Notes: generated from the letters alone by a model not told the origin. DNA of 64,000 nucleotides from JBKBIP01 sp046297495 (GCA_046297495.1 JBKBIP010000006.1:124001-188000), one strand, 5' to 3'; numbered from the stretch's first letter, positions 44,957-54,562 are shown. Numbers and translations are program-made.

Positions 44957-47428
44957 ATGAATTTCCGAACTACCTATATCCTCTTCGGCGTGCTACTCGG
45001 CGTGTTGGCGCTCTACTTGGCCACGCAAGTGTGGCAGGGCAAGGACAAAGACGAACGCCTGACCGACTATGTGCTGCCCAGTCTGAAAAAGGACGACATC
45101 AAACCCCACGAGGTCACCACGTTGGTGATTGAACGGTCGTCCCCCGAACCGGCCCAATTGGTCTTCGAGCAGCGCCCGCGCGGTTGGGAGTTGGTTCAAC
45201 CCGCGCTGCGGGCCGATAACACGTTGATCGACGGCGCCATCAATTCTCTGTTCTGGTTGGCCCGGCTGGGAGAGGATGAAGCCGACCTGACCCCCAACAA
45301 GAAACAGTTTGGCCTCGATCCGCCGCGCATGACCGTGACCATCAAGAACAAGAACGGCCGAGAATGGAAGGTGTTTCTCGGCGACCGCAGCGGCCACGAC
45401 CGGGATTCGATTGTCTATGTCACGTCGTCGGATTATCCCGATGAAGTCATGGCCGTGCGCTATAGCTCGGTGGACGGCTTTTTCAAGGACCTCCGTGAAC
45501 TGCGCTCACGCGATTTGCTTTCTGAACAGGTGCTCAATTTCACCGATGCCGTCCAGCAAGTGCGCTTGCAGGCCGCTGGGCATGAGGCGGTGAGCCTGAA
45601 AAAAGTCAGCGGCAACCGCTGGCAATTCGAGCAGCCCGATTACGGACTCGCTGACGATGATGCCCCATTGACGATGGCTGGCCCCGGCATGGAGCAGCGC
45701 CGCGGCGTGCATGGCTTGCTGCAAGCCATCGGCGTCTTGCGCGTCGAGCAGAACGAGGATTTCATCACCGATCACGCCGACGACCTGGCCAAGTACGGCT
45801 TACTGGCCGATAAGCCCGCCACGCTTCGCATCGCTTTGAAACTGGAGATGGATCGGAGCCTGACCACGGGCCGGAAAGACATCGTGGATGACGTCTTGCT
45901 CATCGGCAACAAGACGGACAAAGGGGACAAGTATTACGCGCGGTTGGGGAGTGAAACCGCCGTCGTCGCCCTGCCTGAGCTGAAGGTCAAGCCCATCCTG
46001 AGCGTGGCGGAAAATCCGTCCATCCTGCGCGACCGCGACCTGTTGCAGCTCGCTCAGGCGCGGGTCGATGCCATCAACGTGCGCAACAACAGCGGCTTGA
46101 TCGAGCTACGCCGCGCGCGCGACCTGGGAGAATGGCAGCTGGTGGATGATGGCAAACCACGCCGCGCCGACAAAGAAGAGATCGAGACCTTGCTGAACGA
46201 CCTGACCGGCAGACGGGCCATTGTCGAGTTCGTCACCAACAAGACCCCAGCCGAGATGGGTTTTGACAAACCCACGGCGGTCGTGTCCATCTGGTACGAC
46301 GGCATTCAGTCCCCCGCGAAAAAGGAGGAAACGGACGCCCAGCCGCCAGCGCCAGCCGTGCCCCAGCTCACCAGCGACAAGCCAACGATCCAGCTCACGT
46401 TCGGCAAGAAGGAAAAAGAGCTGATCTACGTCCGCCGCCAAATGGGGGAGCAAGTGACCGATGTGCAAGTGTCACAAAGTTTGGCGCGGTCGGTCGATCA
46501 GGACAAGCTGGCCTTTCTCGACCGCCAGCTCCCCACCTTCCCGCGCGATGCCGATGTCACCAAGATCGTGCTGACACGCGACGGCCAGACATTCGAGCTA
46601 GTCCATGAGAAGCCGGAAGGGACGGCGGACGCAACCTGGAAGCTGACGCAACCCAAGGACCTCGCCGGCCGGTCGGCGGATGAAAACAAGGTGAACCGCA
46701 TCATTGAAGGCCTGCGCCTCTTGAACAACCGAGGCTATATCGCCGAAAATCCTTCGGACAGTGACTTGACGCGCTTTGGCCTGAACCCGCCCGTCGTTCA
46801 AGTCACGCTCACCATCCGCAAGAATGACCAGGAAACCGAGGACCGTGTTTACCGCTTCGGCAAGGAGACCCCCAAGGATGTACTGGACATCTACGCCATG
46901 CAGGGAGACCGTCCATTGGTGTTCCGAGTCAACAATCGCATTCTCGAGGACTTGCGCGCGGATTTGCCCGATGCCCGGCTGTTCACCTTCGCGGCCAATC
47001 GGGTTCAGGAGGTGAAGATTCAAGGCTGGCAAAAAACGCTTGGCTTCCTCACTTCTGTCGTGGTTCAACGCGATCCCGCCAGCCCCAACGTCTGGCAAGC
47101 CGTCCAGGCACCCGAAGGACTGATGATTGACAATCGCAAGATGAGCAACTTCGTCAACATGTTGGCCGATCTACGCGCGGGGGAATTCGTGGTGTTCAAG
47201 ACTGGCCCCAAACCGGAGTATCAACTCGGCGACAAGGATCGTTTGTTGCGGATCGAAATGACCCTGGAAGGGGACAAGACCTCTTACACGCTGACCATCG
47301 GCAAACTCGATGAAGAGAAGAAAGGCTACTACGCCGAGTGCAGCACCCTGCCCGGCGACGTGTTTTTGCTGTCCCAAGACCAGCTGCAACAGATATTGAC
47401 GGACGGACCGAAGTATTTTGGGAAGTAG
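44957..47428 (+). CDS. DUF4340 domain protein of the Gld-like export cluster
   Basis: 823 residues. A single N-terminal signal anchor (TYILFGVLLGVLALYLATQV, ~5-24) precedes repeated beta-rich DUF4340 units: WELVQPALRADNTLIDGAIN then LFWLARLGE (~75-100), LVDDGKPRRADKEEIETLLN (~395-415), LTQPKDLAGRSADENKVNRI (~570-590) and VQAPEGLMIDNRKMSNFVNM (~715-735). Each unit has the 'W..V.P....D...v..ll..l' pattern. The protein is therefore mostly extracytoplasmic and anchored next to the permease and GldG-like protein. In this protein family its exact role is unknown; genomic linkage to GldA/F/G sets is common. Confidence 0.88.
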   Translation: MNFRTTYILFGVLLGVLALYLATQVWQGKDKDERLTDYVLPSLKKDDIKPHEVTTLVIERSSPEPAQLVFEQRPRGWELVQPALRADNTLIDGAINSLFWLARLGEDEADLTPNKKQFGLDPPRMTVTIKNKNGREWKVFLGDRSGHDRDSIVYVTSSDYPDEVMAVRYSSVDGFFKDLRELRSRDLLSEQVLNFTDAVQQVRLQAAGHEAVSLKKVSGNRWQFEQPDYGLADDDAPLTMAGPGMEQRRGVHGLLQAIGVLRVEQNEDFITDHADDLAKYGLLADKPATLRIALKLEMDRSLTTGRKDIVDDVLLIGNKTDKGDKYYARLGSETAVVALPELKVKPILSVAENPSILRDRDLLQLAQARVDAINVRNNSGLIELRRARDLGEWQLVDDGKPRRADKEEIETLLNDLTGRRAIVEFVTNKTPAEMGFDKPTAVVSIWYDGIQSPAKKEETDAQPPAPAVPQLTSDKPTIQLTFGKKEKELIYVRRQMGEQVTDVQVSQSLARSVDQDKLAFLDRQLPTFPRDADVTKIVLTRDGQTFELVHEKPEGTADATWKLTQPKDLAGRSADENKVNRIIEGLRLLNNRGYIAENPSDSDLTRFGLNPPVVQVTLTIRKNDQETEDRVYRFGKETPKDVLDIYAMQGDRPLVFRVNNRILEDLRADLPDARLFTFAANRVQEVKIQGWQKTLGFLTSVVVQRDPASPNVWQAVQAPEGLMIDNRKMSNFVNMLADLRAGEFVVFKTGPKPEYQLGDKDRLLRIEMTLEGDKTSYTLTIGKLDEEKKGYYAECSTLPGDVFLLSQDQLQQILTDGPKYFGK

Positions 47429-47431
47429 TCA

Positions 47432-47513
47432 ATCGTTCGTCGCAGGGTGACTGCGAGCGCGAAGCGATGAATCCACTTCACTCAGATTCATCGGTTCGCG
47501 GCCACCGGCGAAC
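47432..47513. repeat. Two family B half-elements in inverse order
   Basis: ATCGTTCGTCGCAGGG... CGCGAAGCGATGAATCC (47432-47474), followed after ten bases by GATTCATCGGTTCGCG (47485-47500) and GGCCACCGGCGAAC. Two family B elements in inverse order lie between convergent DUF4340 and AI-2E transporter genes. Confidence 0.65.
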
Positions 47514-47517
47514 TTTC

Positions 47518-48765
47518 TCACCCTTCCACCGCGCGGCGTTTGGGAACGCCGGTTTCATATTCCCCATCTTCATCCGTCATGTTCCGCGCTCCGGCAGCGC
47601 GTAACGTCGGGTGATCGCCGGCTCGTAGCGGTTCGTCCAGTTCTTCCTCGTCATCCTGGTTGGGAAGAAATAAATCCTCCTCGCTGGTTCCCATGAGGTT
47701 GGCCCAGGGACGCCAACCGGGGACGTGGTAGCAAATCGTCTTGATGGCCGCCATGACCGGCATGGCCAGGAACAAGCCGGGAATGCCCCACACTAACTCC
47801 CAGAAGATGCAAGCGAGAATGACCGTGGTGGCGTTCATCTCCATGCTGCGCCCCATCACCACCGGGACCACGACATAGCCTTCGATGGTGACGATGCCCA
47901 CGTAGAAAATCAGCAGTCCGACCGTGTACCACGGCGACGGGCAACTGAAGAAAGCGTCGAACAACGGTGGAATGCCGGCGGCAATCGGGCCGAGATAGGG
48001 GACATAGCAGAGAATCGCCGTCAGCAAGGCCCACGTCCAGGGTTGTTGCAGACCCAAGGCGTAGTACACCACTCCCACGACTAAACCCAAGCCGAAATTG
48101 ACAATCGTGCGCCACACCAAATAGGTGCGGACTTGGTTGGCCATGTCGGCCAAGGCTTCGACCGCCTTGCTTTGGGCGACCTTACTGGGGCCAAAGACTT
48201 CCACCAGACGCCGGCTCAACATCCGCCCTTCCAGGAGCAGAAACAGGACGAGAAACAAGATCAACACCCACTGCCACAACCAGTTATGGATGTAATATCC
48301 CAGCTGCAGCAGCGCGTCGGTGACATATGGCCCCTCCAGCGTTTGCTTCACGTAGGCGAAAGCCCGCGAGTCACTGGCTTCTTCAGGCAGATAGTTGTCA
48401 TCGAGGGGGACGGGACTGGCTTCCGCCAAGCGGCTGCGAATGGAATGATACAATTGAGCCTGAGCCTCAACGTCGTTGGGCTTGGGCAAGACCTGCATCA
48501 TGCGAGCGCCGGCCATCGCGAACCCAGCCGACACCAATAGATTCAGCAACACTAACCCTGCCACCATCGTCAGGCAGGCGATGGACCACGGAACGAACAG
48601 ACTCTGGTGCAGCCACTTGGTCGCCGGCCAAAGCAACGCGGCCAGGAACAGCGCGATCACGGTCGGTATGAAGATCGGCTCTCCCAACCGCAAGGCAATG
48701 ACCGCGCTGAGTAGAGCCACGAAATTCAGCCCCCAGCGCGTGACATCGCTTAAGTTCAGATTCAC
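47518..48765 (-). CDS. AI-2E family transporter
   Basis: 415 residues from GTG 48765, which has GGAGG eight bases upstream (GTG 48768 and an upstream GTG at 48795 are alternatives). The family pattern is clear: two N-terminal helices (LNFVALLSAVIALRLGEPIF and SIACLTMVAGLVLLNLLVSA), a soluble loop, then six more helices with LLLEGRMLSRRLVEVFG, LGLVVGVVYYALGL, AILCYVPYLGPIAAGIPPLF and MNATTVILACIFWELVWGIP. The C-terminal ~60 residues are acidic and cytoplasmic (DDEEELDEPLRAG). The family name is historical; the transported substrate is not settled and some members are Na+/H+ antiporters. Confidence 0.92.
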   Translation of the reverse strand: MNLNLSDVTRWGLNFVALLSAVIALRLGEPIFIPTVIALFLAALLWPATKWLHQSLFVPWSIACLTMVAGLVLLNLLVSAGFAMAGARMMQVLPKPNDVEAQAQLYHSIRSRLAEASPVPLDDNYLPEEASDSRAFAYVKQTLEGPYVTDALLQLGYYIHNWLWQWVLILFLVLFLLLEGRMLSRRLVEVFGPSKVAQSKAVEALADMANQVRTYLVWRTIVNFGLGLVVGVVYYALGLQQPWTWALLTAILCYVPYLGPIAAGIPPLFDAFFSCPSPWYTVGLLIFYVGIVTIEGYVVVPVVMGRSMEMNATTVILACIFWELVWGIPGLFLAMPVMAAIKTICYHVPGWRPWANLMGTSEEDLFLPNQDDEEELDEPLRAGDHPTLRAAGARNMTDEDGEYETGVPKRRAVEG

Positions 48766-48843
48766 CACGACCGCCTCCAGGGGGTGGTTGCGCACAGTTC
48801 AATGGGCGTCCAGCAGGATCGGATCGGCAAGCTCGGCCGCCGC

Positions 48844-49716
48844 TCACGTCTCCGAAGATTGTAGTTGAGCAGCCGTCAGCGTGTTGTGCAAGAGCATCGT
48901 AATGGTCATGGGACCGACGCCACCGGGGACCGGCGTGATGGCGGCGGCGCGGGAACGAACCCCTTCAAAGTCCACGTCGCCGACGAGCTTCCCGTCCGCC
49001 GTGCGATTGATGCCGACATCGACGACTACCGCCCCTTCACGGACCATGTCGGCAGTCAGGAAACGGGCTTGGCCGATGGCAACCACGATGATATCGGCTT
49101 GCCGGGTCAACGTGGCAATGTCGCGGCTGCGGCTGTGGCAAACCGTAACCGTCGCGTTGCCCCCCGGCGCCTTGCGCATCAGGATGAGGGCTAGCGGCTT
49201 GCCGACGATGTTGCTCCGCCCCACGATGACCACATGGGCCCCATCGATGGTGATGCCATTGCGGAGCAACAGTTGCACGATGCCATGCGGCGTGCAGGGC
49301 AAGTAGCGCGGCATGCCACTGGCCAACAGGCCCAGATTTTCGGGGCAGAAACTATCCACGTCCTTCAACGGCGCCACGGTCCGGATGACCGCGTTCTCCT
49401 CGATGTGGCCAGGCAACGGCAATTGCACCAGGATGCCGTGAACCTGGGGATCGGCGTTGAGATGCACGATCAGGTCCAGAAGCTGACTTTGCGGTGTCTG
49501 CTCTGGTAGCTGGTGCAACCAACTCGCGATGCCTACTTTTTCACATGCCTTGCGTTTGTTGCGGATATACTGTTGACTGGCGAAATCAGCGCCGACTAGC
49601 ACCGCCGCCAATCCTGGACGAATCCCCTTTTCCTCCGTCATGGCGTGGACAGCGGCGGCGATCTCGTTTTGCATGGTCTGGGCGAGCAGTTTACCATCCA
49701 GCAGGTTCATGGCCAC
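48844..49716 (-). CDS. folD: Methylenetetrahydrofolate dehydrogenase / cyclohydrolase FolD
   Basis: 290 residues, the usual length. It oxidises 5,10-methylene-THF and hydrolyses the methenyl product to 10-formyl-THF. The catalytic YxxxK is YIRNKRKACEK (Tyr50, Lys54); QLPLP and PCTPHGI and the NADP-binding GRSNIVGKPLALILM are present; the C-terminal PGGVGPMTITMLLHNT is perfect. One oddity: the segment usually DVDGFHP reads DVDSFCPENLG here. The next gene upstream on the strand, holA, has its own spacer, so a shared transcript is uncertain. Confidence 0.97.
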   Translation of the reverse strand: MAMNLLDGKLLAQTMQNEIAAAVHAMTEEKGIRPGLAAVLVGADFASQQYIRNKRKACEKVGIASWLHQLPEQTPQSQLLDLIVHLNADPQVHGILVQLPLPGHIEENAVIRTVAPLKDVDSFCPENLGLLASGMPRYLPCTPHGIVQLLLRNGITIDGAHVVIVGRSNIVGKPLALILMRKAPGGNATVTVCHSRSRDIATLTRQADIIVVAIGQARFLTADMVREGAVVVDVGINRTADGKLVGDVDFEGVRSRAAAITPVPGGVGPMTITMLLHNTLTAAQLQSSET

Positions 49717-49851
49717 CTCACTCTCGCGCGTCCGGTTGATGCAATCCCCAGTGGTTCATGGTATCCCAAATTGAAGTCAAAGGGAATCAAGCGTTTGGGG
49801 GTTCGCGCGATTTCTTCTCATGGCCCAGGCGGTGGGAAAAACGAGGCAACT

Positions 49852-50847
49852 CTACCCCTGCGCCAATCGCACCACTAGCCGTTCGAGCTGCACGCGCGCG
49901 TCTAGCGGACTGCCACCCTTAAGACCAAGATCGACTTCGAGTAGCCAATCATATAATCGCTCGGCCTTGTGGCGGCCAAGGTGGTGCAACTGTTGCTCGC
50001 AGCCCCGGCGCGCGAAAGGCGGGATGCCGGCTTCTTCCAGGGCGTCGGTGAGGGAACGTCCCTGCGTGGCTAGGCGGGCGGCTTGGGCCAACCGCCGGAG
50101 CTGCCAGCTAAAGGCGCCGAGGATGGCAATTGGTTCGTTGCCTTGATCCAGCAAGCGGTCGAGGATGGCCAAGGCAGCGCCGGTTTGGCCCGCGCCGATG
50201 GCGTCGAAGATGCGGAACGTGTCGGCGGTTCGGCTGCGGCTGACCAGTTGATCCACGTCGTTCATGTCGATGCGATTGCTGTTGCCCACGTAGCTGGCCA
50301 GCTTGGCCAGCTCCTGGTCGAGTTGCCCCATGATCGGGCCGACCTGATCGACCAGCAGCTGGGCGGCGTTGGGGTCGAGCTGCTTGCCGTGCTGGGCGGT
50401 GGCCCAGCGCCTGCACCATTGCGGCAATTGACTGACCGGAGGCGTCTTGCACACGATGGTTCCCGCGTTGTCGATCATTTTGGCCAGGCGGGTGGTGCTG
50501 GGCCAAGTCTTCACATCGAGCACCAAGACGCCGGTTTTCGCCGGTTGATCGACGTACTTTTCCAACGCGGCGCGGTATTTCGTGACAAAGGGATCGGCAT
50601 TTTCCACGACGACCAAACGCCGGGGACTCAGGAAGGGAAGCATGTCCAAGTCCTCGCGGACTTGGGGGAAGGTGGCCGCATCCCCGGCATGAACCGTCAA
50701 ACCAAAGTCGTTGTCCGGCCCCGGCAAGACAATCGCTTGGATCAAGCGCAACGCCTGCCGCTTGAGAAAATCCTCATCGCCGTGCGTCACGTAGATCGGC
50801 TGCGGTTTTTGCTTGGCGCCACGTTCGAGAAATTCCAGACTATCCAT
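49852..50847 (-). CDS. holA: DNA polymerase III subunit delta (HolA)
   Basis: 331 residues, matching the family size. HolA is the clamp-loader subunit that opens the beta clamp. The N-terminal ATPase-like fold starts at IYVTHGDEDFLKRQALRLI, with later LDMLPFLSPRRLVVVENADP, VLVLDVKTWPSTTRLAKMID, and domain II LVDQVGPIMGQLDQELAKLA. Domain III has FRIFDAIGAGQTGAALAILD and ILGAFSWQLRRLAQAARLA. There is no Walker A, as normal for HolA, which does not hydrolyse ATP. ATG 50847 is the first codon of the conserved start MDSLEFL. Confidence 0.93.
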   Translation of the reverse strand: MDSLEFLERGAKQKPQPIYVTHGDEDFLKRQALRLIQAIVLPGPDNDFGLTVHAGDAATFPQVREDLDMLPFLSPRRLVVVENADPFVTKYRAALEKYVDQPAKTGVLVLDVKTWPSTTRLAKMIDNAGTIVCKTPPVSQLPQWCRRWATAQHGKQLDPNAAQLLVDQVGPIMGQLDQELAKLASYVGNSNRIDMNDVDQLVSRSRTADTFRIFDAIGAGQTGAALAILDRLLDQGNEPIAILGAFSWQLRRLAQAARLATQGRSLTDALEEAGIPPFARRGCEQQLHHLGRHKAERLYDWLLEVDLGLKGGSPLDARVQLERLVVRLAQG

Positions 50848-50976
50848 GCGGGATATTGTAGCGGAATGGAGCAGTGGTGAACGCTGGTTTCGGCGCGACA
50901 GAAAAACCCAGCACTTGCTTGCGCGGCGTGCTCATACTCGGTGGAATCTTTCGTAAGAGCGAAGCGTTTGCCGCCG

Positions 50977-52617
50977 TTACTTTTTCTCTTTTTCCTCTGC
51001 GCGGAAATAATCCTTGGCGATGTCGCGGGCGGTTTTGGGAATGCGTTGCTGGTCGAGGGCGCTGGGGGCTTCCTGGCTAGCTTGGCGAATTTCCCCTTCC
51101 ATCTCGACTTGAGTACGTTTCTTGAAGACCTGGCCAGGAGCGTAGCCGTCGAAGATTTTCTTCCCTTTCGGGTCGAAGTCCGTTTTCGCCTTGGCATCGA
51201 ACGATTTGACCTGCGTTTCCGCGCCAACCGGCCGGCGCCCCGATCCGACCCCTTCGCCGCCGCGGCCATTCTGTTGCTGCTGTAACCCTTTGGCCATCGC
51301 GTCTTGGGCTTCCTGCAAGCGCTGCAACTGTTCTTGTAGTTGTTGCATTTCTTGGTTGTCACCGCTCATTGGTTGCATCTTTTGCGCGGCGCGGGACAGA
51401 CGCTCGGCGGCCTCGCCGTCCTTGCCTTCGTTCATGCACTTCTGGCATTCCTGCAATTCTCGGCTTAATTCTTCGAGGTCCTTGAGCTGCTCGTTCTCGC
51501 GCTGCAAGCGTTCCAGCTCCCGTTCCAGGGTTTCGGGATCGAGCTTGCCCTCGCGAGCCAGTTGCTCCAGCTGCTCGCGCTGGTCCTGCTGGCGCGACAG
51601 GCGGTCGAGCTTTTCGTGAATGTCTTGCAGTTGCTTTTGCAACTGTTCTTTGTCCTTGTCGGTCAGCTCATTGTTTTTGAGCTTTTTGCTCAGGCGGTCC
51701 AATTCTTCCTGGGCCTTGTCCATGTCCCCTTCGGAGAGGGCTTTGTGCAGGTCCTGGGCGGGGCCTTCCTGATTCTCCGGATTCTTTTTCATGAGCTGGT
51801 CGAGCTGTTGCAATTGCTGTTGGACGGCTTGCGCCTTGGCGGCCAAGTCCTGCTCGCGGTTTTTGATCATCTCTTCCAGGTCGCGGGCCTCCTGCAAGCG
51901 GTCGCGCACGTCCTCGGCGGTGTCGCGGGGGCGGCTGGCGATCTTTTCTAGCTCGGCCTCGATCCGTTTTAGCTCGTCCGATTTGAGCGGCTCGGCGGCT
52001 TGCTGTTCGGGGGGCTTGCGGGGGACGAGATTGCTCATTTTCTTGTCAATATCTTGCGCGTTGGCCAATTTCGTCTCGGCGGGGGTCGGCGCCGGAGTGG
52101 CAAGGGCGGGGGGCGGCGGTTCATGGAACAAGGCCACCACGACTAAGACCAGGGCCGACAGCGGCACCAGCGCCATCCAGCGTGACCATTGCATGGGAAA
52201 GGCCGACGCCACCTGTAGCTTTTCCAATCGTTGTTGGACATCCGCCAACAGCGCCATTCCCGCTGGCGATTGGGCTTGTTCCGGCGTCAAGGTCAAGGAC
52301 GTGGTCACACGTTCCTTTAATTGGAATTTTTCATCCAGCGCCAGGGCCGAGGCCACGCGCGACGGCGCGCGCAAACGAGCCAGGACCACCGCTGTCACCG
52401 TGGCGACACCCAATAGCCCGCCCAACACCAGCCAACGCAGTCCATCGGCAGCCATCGGCAGCAGCAACGGTTGCGCCAGGAACCAGATCACCGACACGAG
52501 AACCGCGACCGTCCAACTCATGGCCAGGAACCCCAGCAGCGTTTGCAGGAACAAACGCCGGCTGACGCGACCGATTTGCCGGTGCAACAGGGATGTTTTG
52601 TCCGTGGACATGGTCAT
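50977..52617 (-). CDS. Membrane protein with long coiled coil
   Basis: 546 residues. Three hydrophobic segments: ~26-48 (LLGFLAMSWTVAVLVSVIWF), ~62-81 (WLVLGGLLGVATVTAVVLA) and ~147-165 (ALVPLSALVLVVVALF). After a Pro-rich stretch a 300-residue charged coiled coil follows (EELDRLSKKLKNNELTDKDK, ERELERLQRENEQLKDLEEL), exported if topology is inside-out. The tail contains IFDGYAPGQVFKKRTQVEME. The layout is that of planctomycete proteins found near MoxR, DUF58 and BatA genes, which process or regulate exported complexes. ATG 52617 or ATG 52611 starts it. No MoxR neighbours are in the window. Confidence 0.82.
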   Translation of the reverse strand: MTMSTDKTSLLHRQIGRVSRRLFLQTLLGFLAMSWTVAVLVSVIWFLAQPLLLPMAADGLRWLVLGGLLGVATVTAVVLARLRAPSRVASALALDEKFQLKERVTTSLTLTPEQAQSPAGMALLADVQQRLEKLQVASAFPMQWSRWMALVPLSALVLVVVALFHEPPPPALATPAPTPAETKLANAQDIDKKMSNLVPRKPPEQQAAEPLKSDELKRIEAELEKIASRPRDTAEDVRDRLQEARDLEEMIKNREQDLAAKAQAVQQQLQQLDQLMKKNPENQEGPAQDLHKALSEGDMDKAQEELDRLSKKLKNNELTDKDKEQLQKQLQDIHEKLDRLSRQQDQREQLEQLAREGKLDPETLERELERLQRENEQLKDLEELSRELQECQKCMNEGKDGEAAERLSRAAQKMQPMSGDNQEMQQLQEQLQRLQEAQDAMAKGLQQQQNGRGGEGVGSGRRPVGAETQVKSFDAKAKTDFDPKGKKIFDGYAPGQVFKKRTQVEMEGEIRQASQEAPSALDQQRIPKTARDIAKDYFRAEEKEKK

Positions 52618-52749
52618 GGCTCCGAAGAAGGAAGGGGCCGCTCGTTGAACGCTCTACCTATTATACTTATTCGACGAAGTGTGGGTTGCAGAAGATTTTA
52701 CAATACCCATCCCCTGTCGGGATTGGCGGCAAAGCACTCCTCGTTCCGC

Positions 52750-54111
52750 TCAATACCGCAGCTCCAAGCCGAAGTTGATGCCCTGGACGCGGAAGCCGGA
52801 ATCGCGGAACACGAAGCCGGGCTGCTGGACATTGACCGTGGTGGGAGTGTTCAGAATGGTGATTTGCGTGGTGTTGCTGGAGAAACCGACTTGATTGCCA
52901 GGGCGCACGACTTGTTGGAGGAAGAAAAGATCATAGCCGACGAACAGACTCAGCCAATCGGTCAACGCGCAACCGAAGCGCGCATTCAATTCCGGGATGA
53001 CAGCGATGCGATTCTGAGCGTGCTTGCCGATGTCGGCGGGTCCGAACAACAGGCCGCCGGGCCGCACGCCGCCGGTGTTGGTTTCGCTGATGCTGGTGAT
53101 GGTCACGACCTGCTGCATCCCGCCCAAGGCAATTTTCCCCGTGCTGTGCAAGAAGAACCGGCCCACCTGCAAGTTATAGCCCAAGCCGACTTGGCCGCCG
53201 TAGAAGCTGTTGCGCGTGCGAACCGTCTCAAAGCTGGCGAAGCGAAATTCGGGAGCGCTAAGGACGTTCGGCGGGGACGGCAGCAGTTGCAAGGAAATAT
53301 CTTCCAAGAGTGTCAGATGCTCGCGCAGATCAACGTAGCGGAAGCCGGCCAGCAGATCGAAGCCAGAATTTTCCCAATACAGAAACTTGGCCCGCGCTTG
53401 CGCCTCGGCCCCCCACAACTGGGAGCCGACCGAGCCGAGCGTCTGGTTGGCCGTGCGTCCAGGAAGGAACACCGGCTCTTGCAAGACCTCGGTGGGGGAA
53501 AACGGCGACACCACGATGGTATTGACAGCGAAGGGGGTATTGGCGCCGAACTCGCTGACGGCTGCCGAGCCGAAGCCGAACGACCGCTGCTCGACCTGGT
53601 AATAGCTGGCTTCCAGGGCCACCCCCTCGTATTGGCCGGGATGATAGCCCACCTTCAACCGGCCGCCGCCGTGACTGCCAAAGTCCACGCTGGAGCCTTG
53701 CGGCTTCCGGGTGTCCACGGTGATGAACACGGGGACGTTGCGGGAGAGGATGCGCGCGACCGACGTACCGGCAGGAGATACCACGAGGTCCGTCGTGACG
53801 AAGTTGAGAAAACCAGCGGGTTGATTGCGCGTCAACGGCGGCAGCGGGGCGTCCTGAAGCGACCAGAGTAGATACTCGAAGCCGGCGTACAGAGCTGGCG
53901 CTGCTCTCGGCGATTCCGGCTCCAACGGCACGCCGCAGGGTTGACCGAAATCATTGCCCGGCAGAATGAACACTGGCGGCGGCAGCAGGGCAGCTGCCTT
54001 GGCCTCCTGTTCGGGCGGCGGTTGGGCGTCCGCCAGCGTTTCCCCTTGTCCCCAACTCGGCGGCGGACAGATGCATATCATCAATATGCCTATCATCCAG
54101 CGGTGATTCAT
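52750..54111 (-). CDS. BBP7 family outer-membrane beta-barrel protein
   Basis: 453 residues. Signal peptide MNHRWMIGILMICICPPPSWG, then a Pro-rich 50-residue segment, then the barrel from YAGFEYLLWSLQDAPLPPLT. Typical BBP7 elements are LKVGYHPGQYEGVALEASYY, LGSVGSQLWGAEAQARAKFL, FDLLAGFRYVDLREHLTLLE, RTRNSFYGGQVGLGYNLQVG, RFGCALTDWLSLFVGYDLFF and the C-terminal FRVQGINFGLELRY ending in an aromatic. The family is almost restricted to planctomycetes and is thought to sit in the outer membrane. Its role is not established. Confidence 0.93.
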   Translation of the reverse strand: MNHRWMIGILMICICPPPSWGQGETLADAQPPPEQEAKAAALLPPPVFILPGNDFGQPCGVPLEPESPRAAPALYAGFEYLLWSLQDAPLPPLTRNQPAGFLNFVTTDLVVSPAGTSVARILSRNVPVFITVDTRKPQGSSVDFGSHGGGRLKVGYHPGQYEGVALEASYYQVEQRSFGFGSAAVSEFGANTPFAVNTIVVSPFSPTEVLQEPVFLPGRTANQTLGSVGSQLWGAEAQARAKFLYWENSGFDLLAGFRYVDLREHLTLLEDISLQLLPSPPNVLSAPEFRFASFETVRTRNSFYGGQVGLGYNLQVGRFFLHSTGKIALGGMQQVVTITSISETNTGGVRPGGLLFGPADIGKHAQNRIAVIPELNARFGCALTDWLSLFVGYDLFFLQQVVRPGNQVGFSSNTTQITILNTPTTVNVQQPGFVFRDSGFRVQGINFGLELRY

Positions 54112-54445
54112 TGGTGGCCCCGTTTATGAACAGATCGCTTGGATCGGATTGGAAATAGAGGAGCCGGAATTTACGCTTCGCCGAAGCGCGGCTTCACTTG
54201 CTAGAGATGATCGGCATTTGCCGGCTGAAAGGTATAATCTAATTGTAACGAATGTGCGGCCGAGGGAGAGAACTCAACTCGGAAAATGGTAAACGATCCA
54301 GCGGAAAATGGGCAAGCGAATGGCGTCAGCCCTCCGGTAAGGAACGTTATCGGAGGACTGACACCCACCGCTCGCCGGTATCATTTGCCAACGATGGCCA
54401 TGATACAGAGTTCGCGTTTTGCCATGTCATCCATCCGCAGCCTCC
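54112..54445. other. Spacer holding a family D inverted repeat
   Basis: No gene is visible. The left part holds the upstream region of the barrel gene. Positions 54311-54376 hold the family D element, listed separately. Confidence 0.5.
54311..54376. repeat. Family D inverted repeat, imperfect copy
   Basis: Left arm 54311-54340 and right arm 54347-54376; the inner parts CCTCCGGTAA and TTATCGGAGG pair almost fully, and the outer GGCAAGCG / CGCTCGCC are related. Sequence GTCAGCCC corresponds to GTCAGTCC in the copy at 30829. Confidence 0.8.
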
Positions 54446-54562
54446 TCAATCCTCCTCTTCCTGACTGCGCAGGTAGAACAGTAATCCCACCAGCGCCGCT
54501 ACGGCGATGAGGCCGAGAATTACGTACCACGTCGTGAAGATATCCACAAGGATTTCCACCAT
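54446..54562 (-). CDS. 38-residue single-helix membrane protein
   Basis: ATG 54562 is preceded by AGGAAGG five bases upstream. The 38 codons read MVEILVDIFTTWYVILGLIA, then VAALVGLLFYLRSQEEED and a stop. One membrane helix (~12-31) is followed by a short charged tail, so the N-terminus would be outside and the acidic tail inside. It is too short for a domain assignment. The good ribosome site and helix-tail pattern support a real small gene; its job is unknown. Its stop is ~70 bases from the family D repeat. Confidence 0.6.
   Translation of the reverse strand: MVEILVDIFTTWYVILGLIAVAALVGLLFYLRSQEEED

Noticed and set aside
52471..53871. Plus-strand open frame of 466 codons over the BBP7 and coiled-coil genes
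   Set aside because: Antisense shadow; the minus-strand products have clear signal peptides and family features.
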